Positions 30,524-39,142 are shown, counted from the first letter of the stretch. The stretch: DNA of 64,000 nt from UBA11524 sp045591175 (GCA_045591175.1 JAZNSI010000011.1:1-64000), one strand, 5' to 3'. Notes: generated by a model not told the origin, from the sequence alone. Made by a program: numbers and translations.

Positions 30524-31606
30524 ATGGAGAAGTATCGCGTTGGTATCGTTGGCGCAACCGGCATGGTGGGCCAGCGTTTCATTTCCCTTTTGAAGGATCA
30601 TCCCTGGTTCCAGGTGACCTGCGTGGCGGCCTCTGCCCGCTCTGCCGGCAAGAAGTACGCCGAGGCCGTGGGCGATCGCTGGGCCTTTGACTGGGCCATC
30701 CCTGCGGATGTGGCCGACATGGTCGTCATGGATGCCTCCCAGATCGACGCGGTGGGCGAGAAGGTCGATTTCATTTTCTGCGCTGTCGACATGAAGAAGG
30801 ATGAAATCCGCGCCCTCGAGGAAGCCTATGCTAAGCACGAGATCCCCGTGGTGTCCAACAATTCCGCCTGCCGCGGCATTGAGGACGTGCCCATGGTCGT
30901 GCCGGAGATCAACGCGGCGCACCTGGAGGTCATCGAGGCGCAGCGCAAGCGCCTGGGCACGAAGCTGGGCTTCATCGCTGTCAAGCCCAACTGCTCCATC
31001 CAGAGCTACGTGCCTGCCATCACTCCCCTGATGGATTTCGGCCCCGAGAAGATGAGCGTGTGCACCTACCAGGCTATCTCCGGCGCTGGCAAGACCTTCA
31101 AGACCTGGCCCGAGATGGTGGATAACGTGATCCCCTACATCGGCGGCGAGGACGAGAAGAGCGAGAACGAGCCCCTCAAAATTTGGGGCCATGTGGAGGA
31201 CGGCAAGATCGTCAATGCTACGGAGCCTGTCATCAGCGCTCAGTGCCTGCGCGTTGCCGCGGCGGACGGCCATATGGCGGCGGTGTCCGTGTCCTTCAAG
31301 AATAAGCCCTCTATCGAGCAGATCAAGGAACGCTGGGCCAACTTCGAGACTGAAGCGCAGCGCTTGGGCCTGCCCTCTGCGCCCAAGCCCTTCCTGCAGT
31401 ACTTCGAGGATCCCGCCCGTCCCCAGACCCGCCTGGACCGTGATTTCCAGAACGGCTTCGGTGTGTCCATCGGCCGTCTGCGCGAGGATAAGCTGTTCGA
31501 CTACCGCTTCGTGTGCCTGAGCCACAACACCGTGCGCGGCGCTGCCGGCGGCGCGATGCTGACCGCTGAGCTCCTGTGCGCGAAGGGCTACATCACCCGG
31601 AAGTAA
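30524..31606 (+). CDS. asd: Aspartate-semialdehyde dehydrogenase, archaeal/fungal-type
   Basis: Reduces aspartyl phosphate to aspartate semialdehyde with NADPH. The 360-residue protein has the Rossmann motif GIVGATGMVGQRFI (about 8-21), the catalytic cysteine in VKPNCSIQS (about 151-159), and the late signature HNTVRGAAGGAML. The wording NNSACRGIEDVPMVVPEINA and NCSI belong to the archaeal/yeast branch rather than the usual bacterial branch. The ATG at 30524 lies nine bases after GGAGG; ATG 30518 and GTG 30503 are poorer. First gene of the lysine-riboswitch operon; aspartate kinase is not in the window. Confidence 0.95.
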   Translation: MEKYRVGIVGATGMVGQRFISLLKDHPWFQVTCVAASARSAGKKYAEAVGDRWAFDWAIPADVADMVVMDASQIDAVGEKVDFIFCAVDMKKDEIRALEEAYAKHEIPVVSNNSACRGIEDVPMVVPEINAAHLEVIEAQRKRLGTKLGFIAVKPNCSIQSYVPAITPLMDFGPEKMSVCTYQAISGAGKTFKTWPEMVDNVIPYIGGEDEKSENEPLKIWGHVEDGKIVNATEPVISAQCLRVAAADGHMAAVSVSFKNKPSIEQIKERWANFETEAQRLGLPSAPKPFLQYFEDPARPQTRLDRDFQNGFGVSIGRLREDKLFDYRFVCLSHNTVRGAAGGAMLTAELLCAKGYITRK

Positions 31607-31635
31607 GCGTAAAACCTTTTCAGGAGGTAATCAAT

Positions 31636-32523
31636 ATGAGAAAGCCTTTGTTCACCGGCTGCGGCACAGCCCTTGTGACCCCCTTCAAGAACGGCAAGGT
31701 GGATTATGAAGCCCTCGACCGTCTGGTGGAGGAGCAGATTGCGGGCGGCGTCAGTGCGCTGATTGCTGTGGGTACCACCGGCGAGCCTGCCACCATGGAC
31801 TGGGACGAGCACCTGGCGGTCATCCGCCGCGTGGTGGAGAAGGCTGATCATCGTGTGCCGGTCATTGCCGGTACCGGCTCCAACGCCACCAGCGAGGCCG
31901 TGTATGCCGCGAAGCATTCCGCCGAGTTCGGCGCGGACGCCCAGCTGGTCGTGACGCCCTACTACAACAAGACCAGCCAGGCCGGTTTGGTGGCGCACTT
32001 CAACGCCATCGCGGATGCGGCCACGCTGCCCGTCATCGTGTACAACGTGCCTGCCCGCACGGGCCTGAACATCGGCCCGGAGGCCATGGCGAAGATCTGC
32101 GAGCATGAGAACGTCATCGCAGTCAAGGAGGCGTCTCCCGACGTGGCGCAGGCGATGGAAAAGATCCGCCTGTGCGGCGACATGGTGGACTTCTACTGCG
32201 GCAATGACGACCTGATCGTCCCCATGATGTCCGTGGGCTTCAAGGGCGTGATCTCCGTGCTGTCCAACATCCTGCCTGCGGAAACCTCCCGCATGGCCAA
32301 CCTGGCCCTGAAGGGCAACTACAAGGAAGCGGCGGAGATCCAGCTCAAGCTCCTGCCCTTCGTCAACGCGCTCTTCAGCGAGACCAGCCCCATCCCGATC
32401 AAGGCCGCCATGGCCAAGATGGGCATGCTGGAGGATGAGCTGCGCCTGCCCCTCGTTCCCATGACCGACGGCCCCCGCGAGAAGATGTATGCCATCATGC
32501 GCGAGCTGGGCATGATCAAGTAA
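31636..32523 (+). CDS. dapA: 4-Hydroxy-tetrahydrodipicolinate synthase
   Basis: Condenses pyruvate with aspartate semialdehyde, the first committed step to diaminopimelate and lysine. The 295-residue (beta/alpha)8 enzyme shows TALVTPFKNG, GTTGEPATM, the Tyr of VIVYNVPARTG and the Schiff-base lysine in VIAVKEAS (about residue 163). The ATG follows AGGAGGT. It sits between asd and dapB under the lysine riboswitch. Confidence 0.97.
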   Translation: MRKPLFTGCGTALVTPFKNGKVDYEALDRLVEEQIAGGVSALIAVGTTGEPATMDWDEHLAVIRRVVEKADHRVPVIAGTGSNATSEAVYAAKHSAEFGADAQLVVTPYYNKTSQAGLVAHFNAIADAATLPVIVYNVPARTGLNIGPEAMAKICEHENVIAVKEASPDVAQAMEKIRLCGDMVDFYCGNDDLIVPMMSVGFKGVISVLSNILPAETSRMANLALKGNYKEAAEIQLKLLPFVNALFSETSPIPIKAAMAKMGMLEDELRLPLVPMTDGPREKMYAIMRELGMIK

Positions 32524-32535
32524 GGAGATACGCAG

Positions 32536-33282
32536 ATGAAGATTCTGATTGCGGGCGCGCTGGGCTACATGGGCCGCGAGGTCGCCGCGCAGGCTGCAAA
32601 GCTGGGCTTTGAGGTCGCCTGCGGTGTGGACGTGGCTCCCGGTACGGCGGATTTCCCGCTGCACACCACCTTCGAGGACTGCCCGCCGGTGGACGTGATC
32701 GTGGATTTCTCCACCTGGAAGCCTGGCGCGGATCTGCTGACCTACGCCCTCAAGTACCGCATCCCCGCGGTGATCGCCACCACCGGCCTCTCCGAGGAGC
32801 AGCTCGCCGCCATTGACGAGGCGGCGAAGGTCGTCCCGATCTTCCGCAGCGGCAACATGAGCCTGGGCATCGCACTCCTGCGGGCGCTGGCGAAGAAGGC
32901 GGCCTCCGTTCTCGGAGAGACCTTCGATATCGAGATCGTCGAGGCGCATCACAACCGCAAGGCGGACGCGCCCTCCGGTACGGCCCTGATGCTGCTGGAT
33001 GCCGTCAAGGAAGGCTGCGAATCCGAGCGGGAGGCGGTCTTTGGCCGCCACGGCCGGGATTGCAAGCGTCAGCCGAAGGAGATCGGTGTGCATGCCCTTC
33101 GCGGCGGCACCGTCACCGGCGAACACGAGGTGTGCTTCTTCGGCACCTCCGAGCGGGTGAAGATCAGCCACAGCGCGGAGAACCGCAGCGTCTTTGCCGC
33201 AGGCGCGCTCAAGGCAGCGGCATTCCTGGCGGGACAGAAGCCGGGTATGTACTCCATGGACGACGTGGTCGGAAAACTGTAA
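32536..33282 (+). CDS. dapB: 4-Hydroxy-tetrahydrodipicolinate reductase
   Basis: NAD(P)H-dependent reductase following DapA. The 248-residue protein shows the Rossmann motif LIAGALGYMGREVA (about 3-16), VIVDFSTWKPGADL, TTGLSEEQ, the catalytic region EAHHNRKADAPSGTAL and ALRGGTVTGEHEV. It begins 12 bases after dapA. It ends the lysine operon with a terminator at 33290. Downstream diaminopimelate genes are not in the window. Confidence 0.97.
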   Translation: MKILIAGALGYMGREVAAQAAKLGFEVACGVDVAPGTADFPLHTTFEDCPPVDVIVDFSTWKPGADLLTYALKYRIPAVIATTGLSEEQLAAIDEAAKVVPIFRSGNMSLGIALLRALAKKAASVLGETFDIEIVEAHHNRKADAPSGTALMLLDAVKEGCESEREAVFGRHGRDCKRQPKEIGVHALRGGTVTGEHEVCFFGTSERVKISHSAENRSVFAAGALKAAAFLAGQKPGMYSMDDVVGKL

Positions 33283-33289
33283 ATGAATC

Positions 33290-33315
33290 AAGGCAGGTCA
33301 TGCGGCCTGCCTTTT
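33290..33315 (+). terminator. Terminator of asd-dapA-dapB
   Basis: A perfect 8-bp stem AAGGCAGG / CCTGCCTT followed by TTTC. Confidence 0.75.
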
Positions 33316-33344
33316 CAAGTGGTTGTATTTCTTGCGTACATGTA

Positions 33345-33373
33345 TTGCAATTTGTTGCAAAAGCGAATACAAT
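33345..33373 (+). promoter_or_regulatory. Promoter of the THF riboswitch/folT/nth transcript
   Basis: TTGCAA, 17 bases, TACAAT, 18 bases before the aptamer. Confidence 0.75.
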
Positions 33374-33390
33374 GAAGATGATTCGTATCA

Positions 33391-33490
33391 GGCAGAGTAG
33401 CTGCTGGCGCGTCAAGTGTTCATGAACGGGGAGTTGTCATGAAACGAAAGGGACGAAGTCTCTGCGGTGCCAGCGGCGCATCCCGCTGCT
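33391..33490 (+). promoter_or_regulatory. Tetrahydrofolate riboswitch
   Basis: The conserved THF-aptamer blocks occur in order: GAGTAG (33395), GCGCGTCAAGTG (33407), TGAACGGGGAGTTGTCA (33423), CGAAG (33454), GCGGTGCCAGCGGCGCATCC (33464) and the closing GCTGC. Directly downstream is a folate-type ECF S component with its ribosome binding site about 55 bases further on. In the family, reduced folate binding represses folate uptake. No terminator-quality hairpin was seen between aptamer and gene, so control of translation is a possibility. Confidence 0.92.
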
Positions 33491-33557
33491 TCGATGCAAA
33501 CTGCCTCCTTACGAGTCGCGGCTTTTTCACGACCCGATGATAAGGGAGGTTTTTGTA

Positions 33558-34100
33558 TTGCAGAAAAAAAGTGTGTTTTCCATCCAGACGATTACTGTCA
33601 CGGCTATGCTCGTGGCGCTGCAGATTGTGCTGGGGAACCTGCTGCAGGTCCCGCTGCTGGGTAAGCAGTACAATTTCGGCTTTGTGCCGATTGCGCTGGC
33701 CGGCGCGCTGATGGGCCCCATTCCGGCGGCGATCGTCGGAGGCCTGGGTGATCTGATCGGTGCGCATCTGTTTCCGGCAGGGGCGTATTTCCCCGGTTTC
33801 ACGCTGACGAATGTGCTGGTGGGTCTGGTGTGCGGCTGCTTCCTCCACGGTAGAAAACCGAGCTGGCTGCGCTGTGCGGCAGCGGTGGTGATCGCCCTGG
33901 CAGGGCTGAATCTGTTCCTCAATTCCCTGTGGCTGCATATGCTGGCCTATGTGCCCAGTCGCGGCTACTGGGCGTGGGTGACGGTGCGTGCCCCCAATTA
34001 TCTGGTGGAAGTCCCGGTGAACACCGTGCTTTGTTACCTCATGCTGCAGGCCATGAAGCGAGTAAAGCTGCCTGCATCCATGCAGCTGAAAAACGAATGA
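33558..34100 (+). CDS. folT: Folate ECF transporter S component (FolT)
   Basis: Membrane substrate-binding subunit for folate uptake. The 180-residue protein has about six membrane helices and the FolT-type motifs FGFVPIALAGALMGPIPAAIV, LGDLIGAHLFPAGAYFPGFT and VEVPVNT near the C-terminus. The start is a TTG at 33558, eight bases after AAGGGAGG; the ATG at 33537 lies before that site and is rejected. It is preceded by a THF riboswitch. It needs an EcfA1-EcfA2-EcfT energising module, and one is encoded at 51.2-53.8 kb in this window. nth follows 14 bases later. Confidence 0.93.
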   Translation: MQKKSVFSIQTITVTAMLVALQIVLGNLLQVPLLGKQYNFGFVPIALAGALMGPIPAAIVGGLGDLIGAHLFPAGAYFPGFTLTNVLVGLVCGCFLHGRKPSWLRCAAAVVIALAGLNLFLNSLWLHMLAYVPSRGYWAWVTVRAPNYLVEVPVNTVLCYLMLQAMKRVKLPASMQLKNE

Positions 34101-34114
34101 AAGGGGGAGTTGCC

Positions 34115-34750
34115 ATGCCCCGCTTTTCCAAGAAGGCCATCCTGGAGGAGCTGACCCGCCTGTACCCCGACGCAGGCCCCGAACTCAACTTCACCAACCC
34201 TTACGAGACGCTGGTGGCTGTCATGCTCTCCGCCCAGTGCACGGACAAGATGGTCAACAAGGTCACGCCTGCCGTGTTTGCCCGCTACCCCGACGTGGCA
34301 AGCATGGCTGCAGCCACGGTGGAGGAGCTCCACCCGATGGTCAAGGCCTGCGGCTTCAAGTCCAAGGCGACCAATATCATCGAGACCTGCAAGCTGCTGA
34401 TGCTGCGCCACGGCGGCGAAGTTCCCCGCACGATGGAGGAGCTGACCGCGCTGCCCGGCGTGGGTCGCAAGACGGCGAATGTGGTCATGTCCAATGCCTT
34501 CGGCGTGCCGGCGATCGCGGTGGATACCCATGTATTCCGCGTGAGCAACCGCCTGGGTCTGGCGGAGGCGGACGACGTGCTCAAAACGGAGCTGCAGCTG
34601 CAGAAGGCCATCCCGAAGAAGGACTGGCTGGACATGCATCACCGCATTATCTTCCACGGGCGGCGGGTGTGCAAGGCGCAGCGACCCATGTGCGCGGAGT
34701 GTACGATGCGCGATATGTGCAAATTCAACCGGCAAAAGGCACGCAAATAA
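34115..34750 (+). CDS. nth: Endonuclease III
   Basis: DNA glycosylase/AP lyase for oxidised pyrimidines. The 211-residue protein has the helix-hairpin-helix LTALPGVGRKTANVVM with the catalytic lysine (about 112-127), the catalytic aspartate in VDTHVFRVSNRLG, and the [4Fe-4S] cluster cysteines C-x6-C-x2-C-x5-C near the C-terminus (CKAQRPMCAECTMRDMC). The ATG at 34115 follows GGGGGAG. It shares the transcript with folT, so it may be affected by the THF riboswitch. Confidence 0.96.
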   Translation: MPRFSKKAILEELTRLYPDAGPELNFTNPYETLVAVMLSAQCTDKMVNKVTPAVFARYPDVASMAAATVEELHPMVKACGFKSKATNIIETCKLLMLRHGGEVPRTMEELTALPGVGRKTANVVMSNAFGVPAIAVDTHVFRVSNRLGLAEADDVLKTELQLQKAIPKKDWLDMHHRIIFHGRRVCKAQRPMCAECTMRDMCKFNRQKARK

Positions 34751-34754
34751 AATC

Positions 34755-34788
34755 ACCGGCGACTGATGCGATATCAGCCGCCGGTTTG
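34755..34788. terminator. Terminator between nth and the convergent secreted-protein gene
   Basis: Stem ACCGGCG-CTGAT / ATCAG-CGCCGGT with one internal mismatch and a short T run; it may serve both convergent genes. Confidence 0.7.
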
Positions 34789-34802
34789 CTGTTTCCGTCT
34801 GC

Positions 34803-36341
34803 TTAATCGACCCACTGGAGGTCGAAGTAGGGGTAGGAGGTGGTGCCCTCGTCGCTGACAACGTCGTACATGCCGATGCACTTGAGGTACATGCGGACGG
34901 CGGTGCCTTCGCGCCAGACGGGCTCCTCGGTGGTGCGGATGGCTACCATCTCCTTGTACACGCCGGACTTGGTCTTGCTCATGCCGGCGAAGGTCAGGTA
35001 GCCGGTAGAGGTCTGGGTGACCTCCTTGATGTTGAGGGTGTAGACCATGTAGCGGCCGCGGTAGCCGTCGATCTTGCTCTTGAGGTTCTTGTAGGTAGGC
35101 TTGACGGCTTCCGTGCGGATGGCCTCGCGGCGATCCTCAGCGGTCAGCTCGCGGGTGGCCTGACAGGTGAAGCGGCGGGCGTTGTAGCCCTTCTTCTCAA
35201 ACACCAGGGTGATGTTGTACAGCCCCTCCTCCACGGTGTCGAAGGTGAAGGAGAAGGTGCCGGAGTTGTTGGTGGTGATGGCCTTGTTGTAGCGGCCATC
35301 CACGATGCACTGCACCTTGGTCTTGGCCATGGTCGTGCCGGAAATCGTCAGAGAATTTCCGGTGAGGGTCATCGTTTCGGGCAGCTTGGTGTTCATCCGG
35401 ATGGTCAGCAGGCGCTCGTCATAGGTAACGCCGCCGTCAAAGGCGCCTTCCTCCACCACGGTCTCGCCGCTGTAGACGGTATAGGTCAGCATCCAGAAGC
35501 CGGCCTTGGGAAGCTTCACATCCAGCTCGAACTTGCCTTTGCTGTTGATGTCCGTTTCAAAGCGGTGCACCTCGCGGCTGGCCATGCTCATGGCCACGCA
35601 CAGCACCTTCATGCCGGAGGAACCGCTGCCCTCCAGGGTGAACTTGCCGGTGTTGGTCTCCTGGGGCGGGGTGGAGGTGAAGATGAGCTTGGTGGCGCTG
35701 GTAGCGGGACGGGCAGTGACCTCGAAGAATTCCCAGGAGACCATGATGGCTTCCAGGGCGCTCTTGTCGCTGCTCTTGGGCTTGCGGTCATAGACCTGGT
35801 AGTCCACATGGATGTGCCAGCCGTTGCGGACGGTCTTGCGGGCAAGGCCGTAATAGGAGGAGCCGTTCACCGTGCGGGAGTACTCCAGCTTCAGGAAGCG
35901 GCCGCCGAACTTGTAGTTCTGCCAGGCAGCGTCGGAATCGTAATCATAGCCCAGGGCGCGCCATTCGCCGGTCTTGTCGGAGGCATGGCCGATGCGGTAG
36001 TTCTTGCGCTCATCGGACGTGACCTGGTTGATGTCATAATACTGCTCGCCGTAGAGATCCTGCACGGCGGTGATCTCGATCATCACATCGCCGGAGAGGC
36101 CCCAGGCCTGCAGCAGCACGCCGCGTTCGGCAAAATCGGCCTGCACTTCATCGGCGGTCTTGTTCTGCTCTGCGAGCCAGGTGGTCTTTTCGGCCACATT
36201 GTCCGGGGTGATAAAGGTGTACTTCCCGCTGGGGATGACGCAGGCAGCGCCCTGCTCGGGGAAGGTGAAGGAGTCCGCCAGCGCTGCAGCGGGCAGCAGC
36301 AGGCAGACCAGCATCAGCAATGCAAAAAGAAATTTCCGCAT
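34803..36341 (-). CDS. Large secreted protein of unknown function
   Basis: A 512-residue exported protein. The signal peptide is residues 1-22 (MRKFLFALLMLVCLLLPAAALA). The mature part begins with a domain (about 25-190) resembling lipoprotein-like or PsbP-like folds; the middle (about 200-400) holds two or three Ig-like modules (KFTLEGSGSSGMKVLCVAM, FELDVKLPKAGFWMLTYTV, NSLTISGTTMAKTKVQCIV, GTFSFTFDTVEEGLYNIT); the end (about 410-512) is an unrecognised beta-rich domain. The start at 36341 gives a clean signal peptide; the ribosome binding site is weak (GGTG). It has a sigma-A promoter at 36391-36419. Probably a wall-exposed or matrix protein. Confidence 0.85.
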   Translation of the reverse strand: MRKFLFALLMLVCLLLPAAALADSFTFPEQGAACVIPSGKYTFITPDNVAEKTTWLAEQNKTADEVQADFAERGVLLQAWGLSGDVMIEITAVQDLYGEQYYDINQVTSDERKNYRIGHASDKTGEWRALGYDYDSDAAWQNYKFGGRFLKLEYSRTVNGSSYYGLARKTVRNGWHIHVDYQVYDRKPKSSDKSALEAIMVSWEFFEVTARPATSATKLIFTSTPPQETNTGKFTLEGSGSSGMKVLCVAMSMASREVHRFETDINSKGKFELDVKLPKAGFWMLTYTVYSGETVVEEGAFDGGVTYDERLLTIRMNTKLPETMTLTGNSLTISGTTMAKTKVQCIVDGRYNKAITTNNSGTFSFTFDTVEEGLYNITLVFEKKGYNARRFTCQATRELTAEDRREAIRTEAVKPTYKNLKSKIDGYRGRYMVYTLNIKEVTQTSTGYLTFAGMSKTKSGVYKEMVAIRTTEEPVWREGTAVRMYLKCIGMYDVVSDEGTTSYPYFDLQWVD

Positions 36342-36390
36342 AGGGTTCACCAACCTTCAAAAATCAATGATAGTAGAGGTTATCAGCGTG

Positions 36391-36419
36391 ATTATACCAT
36401 ACTTCCCACAGGGAAGCAA
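36391..36419 (-). promoter_or_regulatory. Promoter of the large secreted-protein gene
   Basis: On the minus strand: TTGCTT, 17 bases containing CCCTGTGGG, TATAAT. Confidence 0.75.
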
Positions 36420-36442
36420 GAAACCTTTGTAACAATGTGCCG

Positions 36443-36964
36443 TCAGCGTATGCGCCGGATCCTTTTCAGGGGGAAAAGGATGCACACCACCCGCCCGCGG
36501 ATGGCATGCCGGCGCAGAGGCCCAACGCTGCGGCTGTCGTTGGAGCTGCCCCGGTTGTCCCCCAGGACGAAGTATTCATCCGGGCCGAGGGTGACGGGAG
36601 GCCGCGTACGCGGAAAGCGGCAGCGGGCAGGATCCAGGTAGGGCTCGGCGAGGGGAGTGCCGTTCAGCAGCAGCTCGCCCTCGACCCACTCCAGCGTATC
36701 GCCGGGGAGGCCGATCACCCGCTTGACGAAGGCTTGGGGGAGAAAGGGGAGGCGCTTCATCATCCGTCCCGGATAGTGGCAGATGACCACGTCGCCCCGC
36801 TGGGGTTCACGGAACAGATAGGGAAGCCGCCACACCAGCGCAAAGTCGCGGTTGTGCAGCGTGGGCAGCATGCTTCCGCCCTGGATGCGCGCCACATTCA
36901 CCACAAACAGCCGCAGCACGAGCACCGCGGTGAGGGTCAGCAGCGTTTCGATGATCCAGCTCAT
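36443..36964 (-). CDS. lepB: Signal peptidase I
   Basis: Cleaves signal peptides at the outer face of the membrane. The 173-residue protein has one N-terminal membrane helix (about 4-24) and the S26 boxes: GGSMLPTL with the catalytic Ser (about 31-38), RGDVVICHYPG, the catalytic Lys in FVKRVIGLPGD (about 80-90), and GDNRGSSNDSR near the C-terminus. Its start overlaps the DUF951 stop (ATGA). The several secreted proteins of this window are its natural substrates. Confidence 0.95.
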   Translation of the reverse strand: MSWIIETLLTLTAVLVLRLFVVNVARIQGGSMLPTLHNRDFALVWRLPYLFREPQRGDVVICHYPGRMMKRLPFLPQAFVKRVIGLPGDTLEWVEGELLLNGTPLAEPYLDPARCRFPRTRPPVTLGPDEYFVLGDNRGSSNDSRSVGPLRRHAIRGRVVCILFPLKRIRRIR

Positions 36965-37173
36965 GCCTGCACCGCCGGGCCCTGGGTGATGACCTTCTTG
37001 CGCCGCTTGAGGAAGGTCTCGCGATCCAGCATGACGATGCGTCCGCAGCCGGAGCACTTGATCTTGATGTCCGCGCCGGTGCGGGTGACGGTCCACTCGC
37101 TGGAGCCGCAGGGATGGGGCTTGCGGGTCTGCACCACATCGCCGATCCGGATCTCATGGCTTGCGTCCACCAT
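36961..37173 (-). CDS. DUF951 family protein
   Basis: A 70-residue small protein with EIRIGDVVQTRKPHPCGSSE and a zinc-ribbon-like set of three cysteines (PCG, CSGCG). It matches the widespread Firmicutes DUF951 family, whose function is unknown; nucleic-acid binding is often supposed. The start at 37173 follows AAGGAGG at eight bases; an upstream in-frame extension is rejected. Coupled to lepB by ATGA overlap, which is not its usual neighbour near the chromosome origin. Confidence 0.88.
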   Translation of the reverse strand: MVDASHEIRIGDVVQTRKPHPCGSSEWTVTRTGADIKIKCSGCGRIVMLDRETFLKRRKKVITQGPAVQA

Positions 37174-37206
37174 GGCAGACACCTCCTTGCAATACTTTTT
37201 CATCCT

Positions 37207-37235
37207 ATTATACCGCGGTTCGCCCAAATGTGCAA
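37207..37235 (-). promoter_or_regulatory. Promoter of DUF951-lepB
   Basis: On the minus strand: TTGCAC, 17 bases, TATAAT. Confidence 0.75.
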
Positions 37236-37237
37236 GC

Positions 37238-37266
37238 TTGCTATCCGGACAGAAGTGTGGTAAAAT
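37238..37266 (+). promoter_or_regulatory. Promoter of the esterase-murI operon
   Basis: TTGCTA, 17 bases, TAAAAT, back to back with the DUF951-lepB promoter (only two bases between the -35 boxes). Confidence 0.65.
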
Positions 37267-37299
37267 AATTCAATGCAAACAGATACGATTGGAGCGATC

Positions 37300-38352
37300 A
37301 TGATGCGCATCATTCCCAACTGGCATAACGTCAAGCCTCTGGGCCGTACCTGGCCCCGCGATGATTCCCTTTGGCTGGCTTTCTCCGCATCCGGCGCGGA
37401 GTTTGCCTTCACTGGCACGGCCTGTACGGTGGTGATCGCGGGGGATGACCGCGCTGCCGACCCGGCTCAGGCGGACAATCAGGCTCGCATCGCCATTGAG
37501 CTGGACGGCGTACGCGCGGTGGACGCGATGATCGACGCGCCGGAAAAGAAATTCGCCCTGACGGCGGAAGCAGGCGAGCATATCGTCCGCATCGTGAAGC
37601 TGAGTGAGACCGCCATGTCCACCTGTGGCATCCGTGCCATCGAGGCGGAAAACATCCACCCGACGGAGAAGAAGACACGTTATGTGGAGTTCATCGGCGA
37701 CTCCATCACCTGCGGCTACGGCATGGATGACGAGGTGGCTGAGCATCACTTCGTCACCGGCACCGAGGACGCGACCCGCGCCTACGCCTACCGCACCGCA
37801 CAGGCGCTGGACGCTGATTACAGCCTGGTGTCCATCAGCGGTTACGGGATCATCAGCGGCTACACCGCCACGGCGGAGGAACGCATCACTGCCCAGCTGA
37901 TCCCCACTTATTATGAGAAGCTGGGCTTCTCTTACGGCGTGTATGAGGGCGATGTGCCCCAGGACGTCCGCTGGGATTTCAGCGCCCGTCAGCCGGAGCT
38001 GATCGTCATCAACCTGGGCACCAACGATGACAGCTACTGCCTTGACCACGAAGACCGTCAGCAGCTCTACTGCGATGAGTATGTGAAGTTCCTCAAGGTC
38101 GTGCGCAGGAACAACCCTGGCGCGAAGATCCTCTGCACCCTGGGCATCATGGGCGACCGGCTGTATCCCTGGGTGGAGAAGGCCGCAGCGGTTTATTCCG
38201 CCGAAACGGGGGATACTGATATCGCCTGCATGCCCTTCACGCCCCAGCTGCTGCAGGACGGCTACACCGCGGATTATCATCCCACCGCTGTCACCCACGG
38301 CAAGGCGTCCGCGAAGATCACCGCGGAGATCCGCCGCTTGATGGGCTGGTGA
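37300..38352 (+). CDS. SGNH-family esterase, CE2-like
   Basis: A 350-residue predicted carbohydrate or acyl esterase without a signal peptide. Residues about 1-120 are a beta-sandwich N-domain; the C-terminal SGNH domain has block I FIGDSITCGYG (catalytic Ser), block III LGTND and the terminal Asp-His block DYHPTAVTHGKA. This two-domain order is that of carbohydrate esterase family 2 deacetylases. The start (ATG 37300 or 37303) follows GGAG; a further upstream ATG at 37273 has no site. Followed 33 bases later by murI. Deacetylation of plant or own polysaccharides in the cytoplasm is possible; the substrate is unknown. Confidence 0.85.
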   Translation: MMRIIPNWHNVKPLGRTWPRDDSLWLAFSASGAEFAFTGTACTVVIAGDDRAADPAQADNQARIAIELDGVRAVDAMIDAPEKKFALTAEAGEHIVRIVKLSETAMSTCGIRAIEAENIHPTEKKTRYVEFIGDSITCGYGMDDEVAEHHFVTGTEDATRAYAYRTAQALDADYSLVSISGYGIISGYTATAEERITAQLIPTYYEKLGFSYGVYEGDVPQDVRWDFSARQPELIVINLGTNDDSYCLDHEDRQQLYCDEYVKFLKVVRRNNPGAKILCTLGIMGDRLYPWVEKAAAVYSAETGDTDIACMPFTPQLLQDGYTADYHPTAVTHGKASAKITAEIRRLMGW

Positions 38353-38385
38353 CCCCAACATTTTGCAATGAAAGGAAGTGCTTGT

Positions 38386-39141
38386 ATGGCAGACCGTTTT
38401 AGCCCCATCGGCGTGTTTGACTCCGGCGTGGGCGGCATCGGAACGCTGGCTGCCCTGCGCCGTGAGCTGCCCCAGGAGCGCTTCCTCTTTTACGGCGACA
38501 CCGCCAACGCGCCCTACGGCACCAAATCCCGGGATGAGGTCATGGCCTGCATCAATCGCATCATGGAGAATCTCCTCGCTCAGGATGTGAAGGCGGTGGT
38601 CATCGCCTGCAACACGGCGACTGCGGTGGCTGCGGCGGAGCTCCGCGCCCGGTATGAGCTGCCGATCATCGGCATTGAGCCGGCCCTGAAGCCCGCCCAC
38701 GAGCAGCGCAGGGACGGCAGCATCCTCGTGCTGGCCACGCCCATGACGCTGAAGCTGGAGAAATTCCGCGCACTATATGCTCGCTACGGCGAGGGCGCGA
38801 TCCCGCTGCCCTGTCCGGGCCTGATGGAGCTGGTGGAGCGCGAGGCGGACGACGAGGCCCGCCGCTATCTGCTCGACCTTTTCGCGCCCTACGACCTGAC
38901 GAAGGTGGACGCGGTGGTGCTGGGATGCACCCATTATGTGTTCCTGCGGCCCATTTTACAGGACATCCTGCCGGAAAATGTGAAGGTGCTGGACGGCAAT
39001 GTCGGCACGGCCCGGCAGCTGCGCCGGGTGCTGGAGCAGCGCGGTCTGCTGTCCGACGGGCAGGGGAACGTCACGCTGGAAACCAGCGGCGATCCTGCGC
39101 TGGTGCTGCCGGTGATGGAAAGGCTGCTGGGGAGGGCGTGA
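38386..39141 (+). CDS. murI: Glutamate racemase
   Basis: Makes D-glutamate for peptidoglycan. The 251-residue enzyme shows FDSGVGGIGTLAALR (about 10-24), YGDTANAPYG, the first catalytic cysteine in IACNTATA (about residue 72) and the second in LGCTHYVF (about 183). The ATG follows AAAGGAAG. Followed at once by the small kinase gene. Confidence 0.95.
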   Translation: MADRFSPIGVFDSGVGGIGTLAALRRELPQERFLFYGDTANAPYGTKSRDEVMACINRIMENLLAQDVKAVVIACNTATAVAAAELRARYELPIIGIEPALKPAHEQRRDGSILVLATPMTLKLEKFRALYARYGEGAIPLPCPGLMELVEREADDEARRYLLDLFAPYDLTKVDAVVLGCTHYVFLRPILQDILPENVKVLDGNVGTARQLRRVLEQRGLLSDGQGNVTLETSGDPALVLPVMERLLGRA

Positions 39142-39142
39142 T

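Noticed and set aside
33060..33425. Frame overlapping dapB, the terminator, and the THF aptamer
   Set aside because: It crosses a terminator and a riboswitch and overlaps dapB in another frame; no family match.
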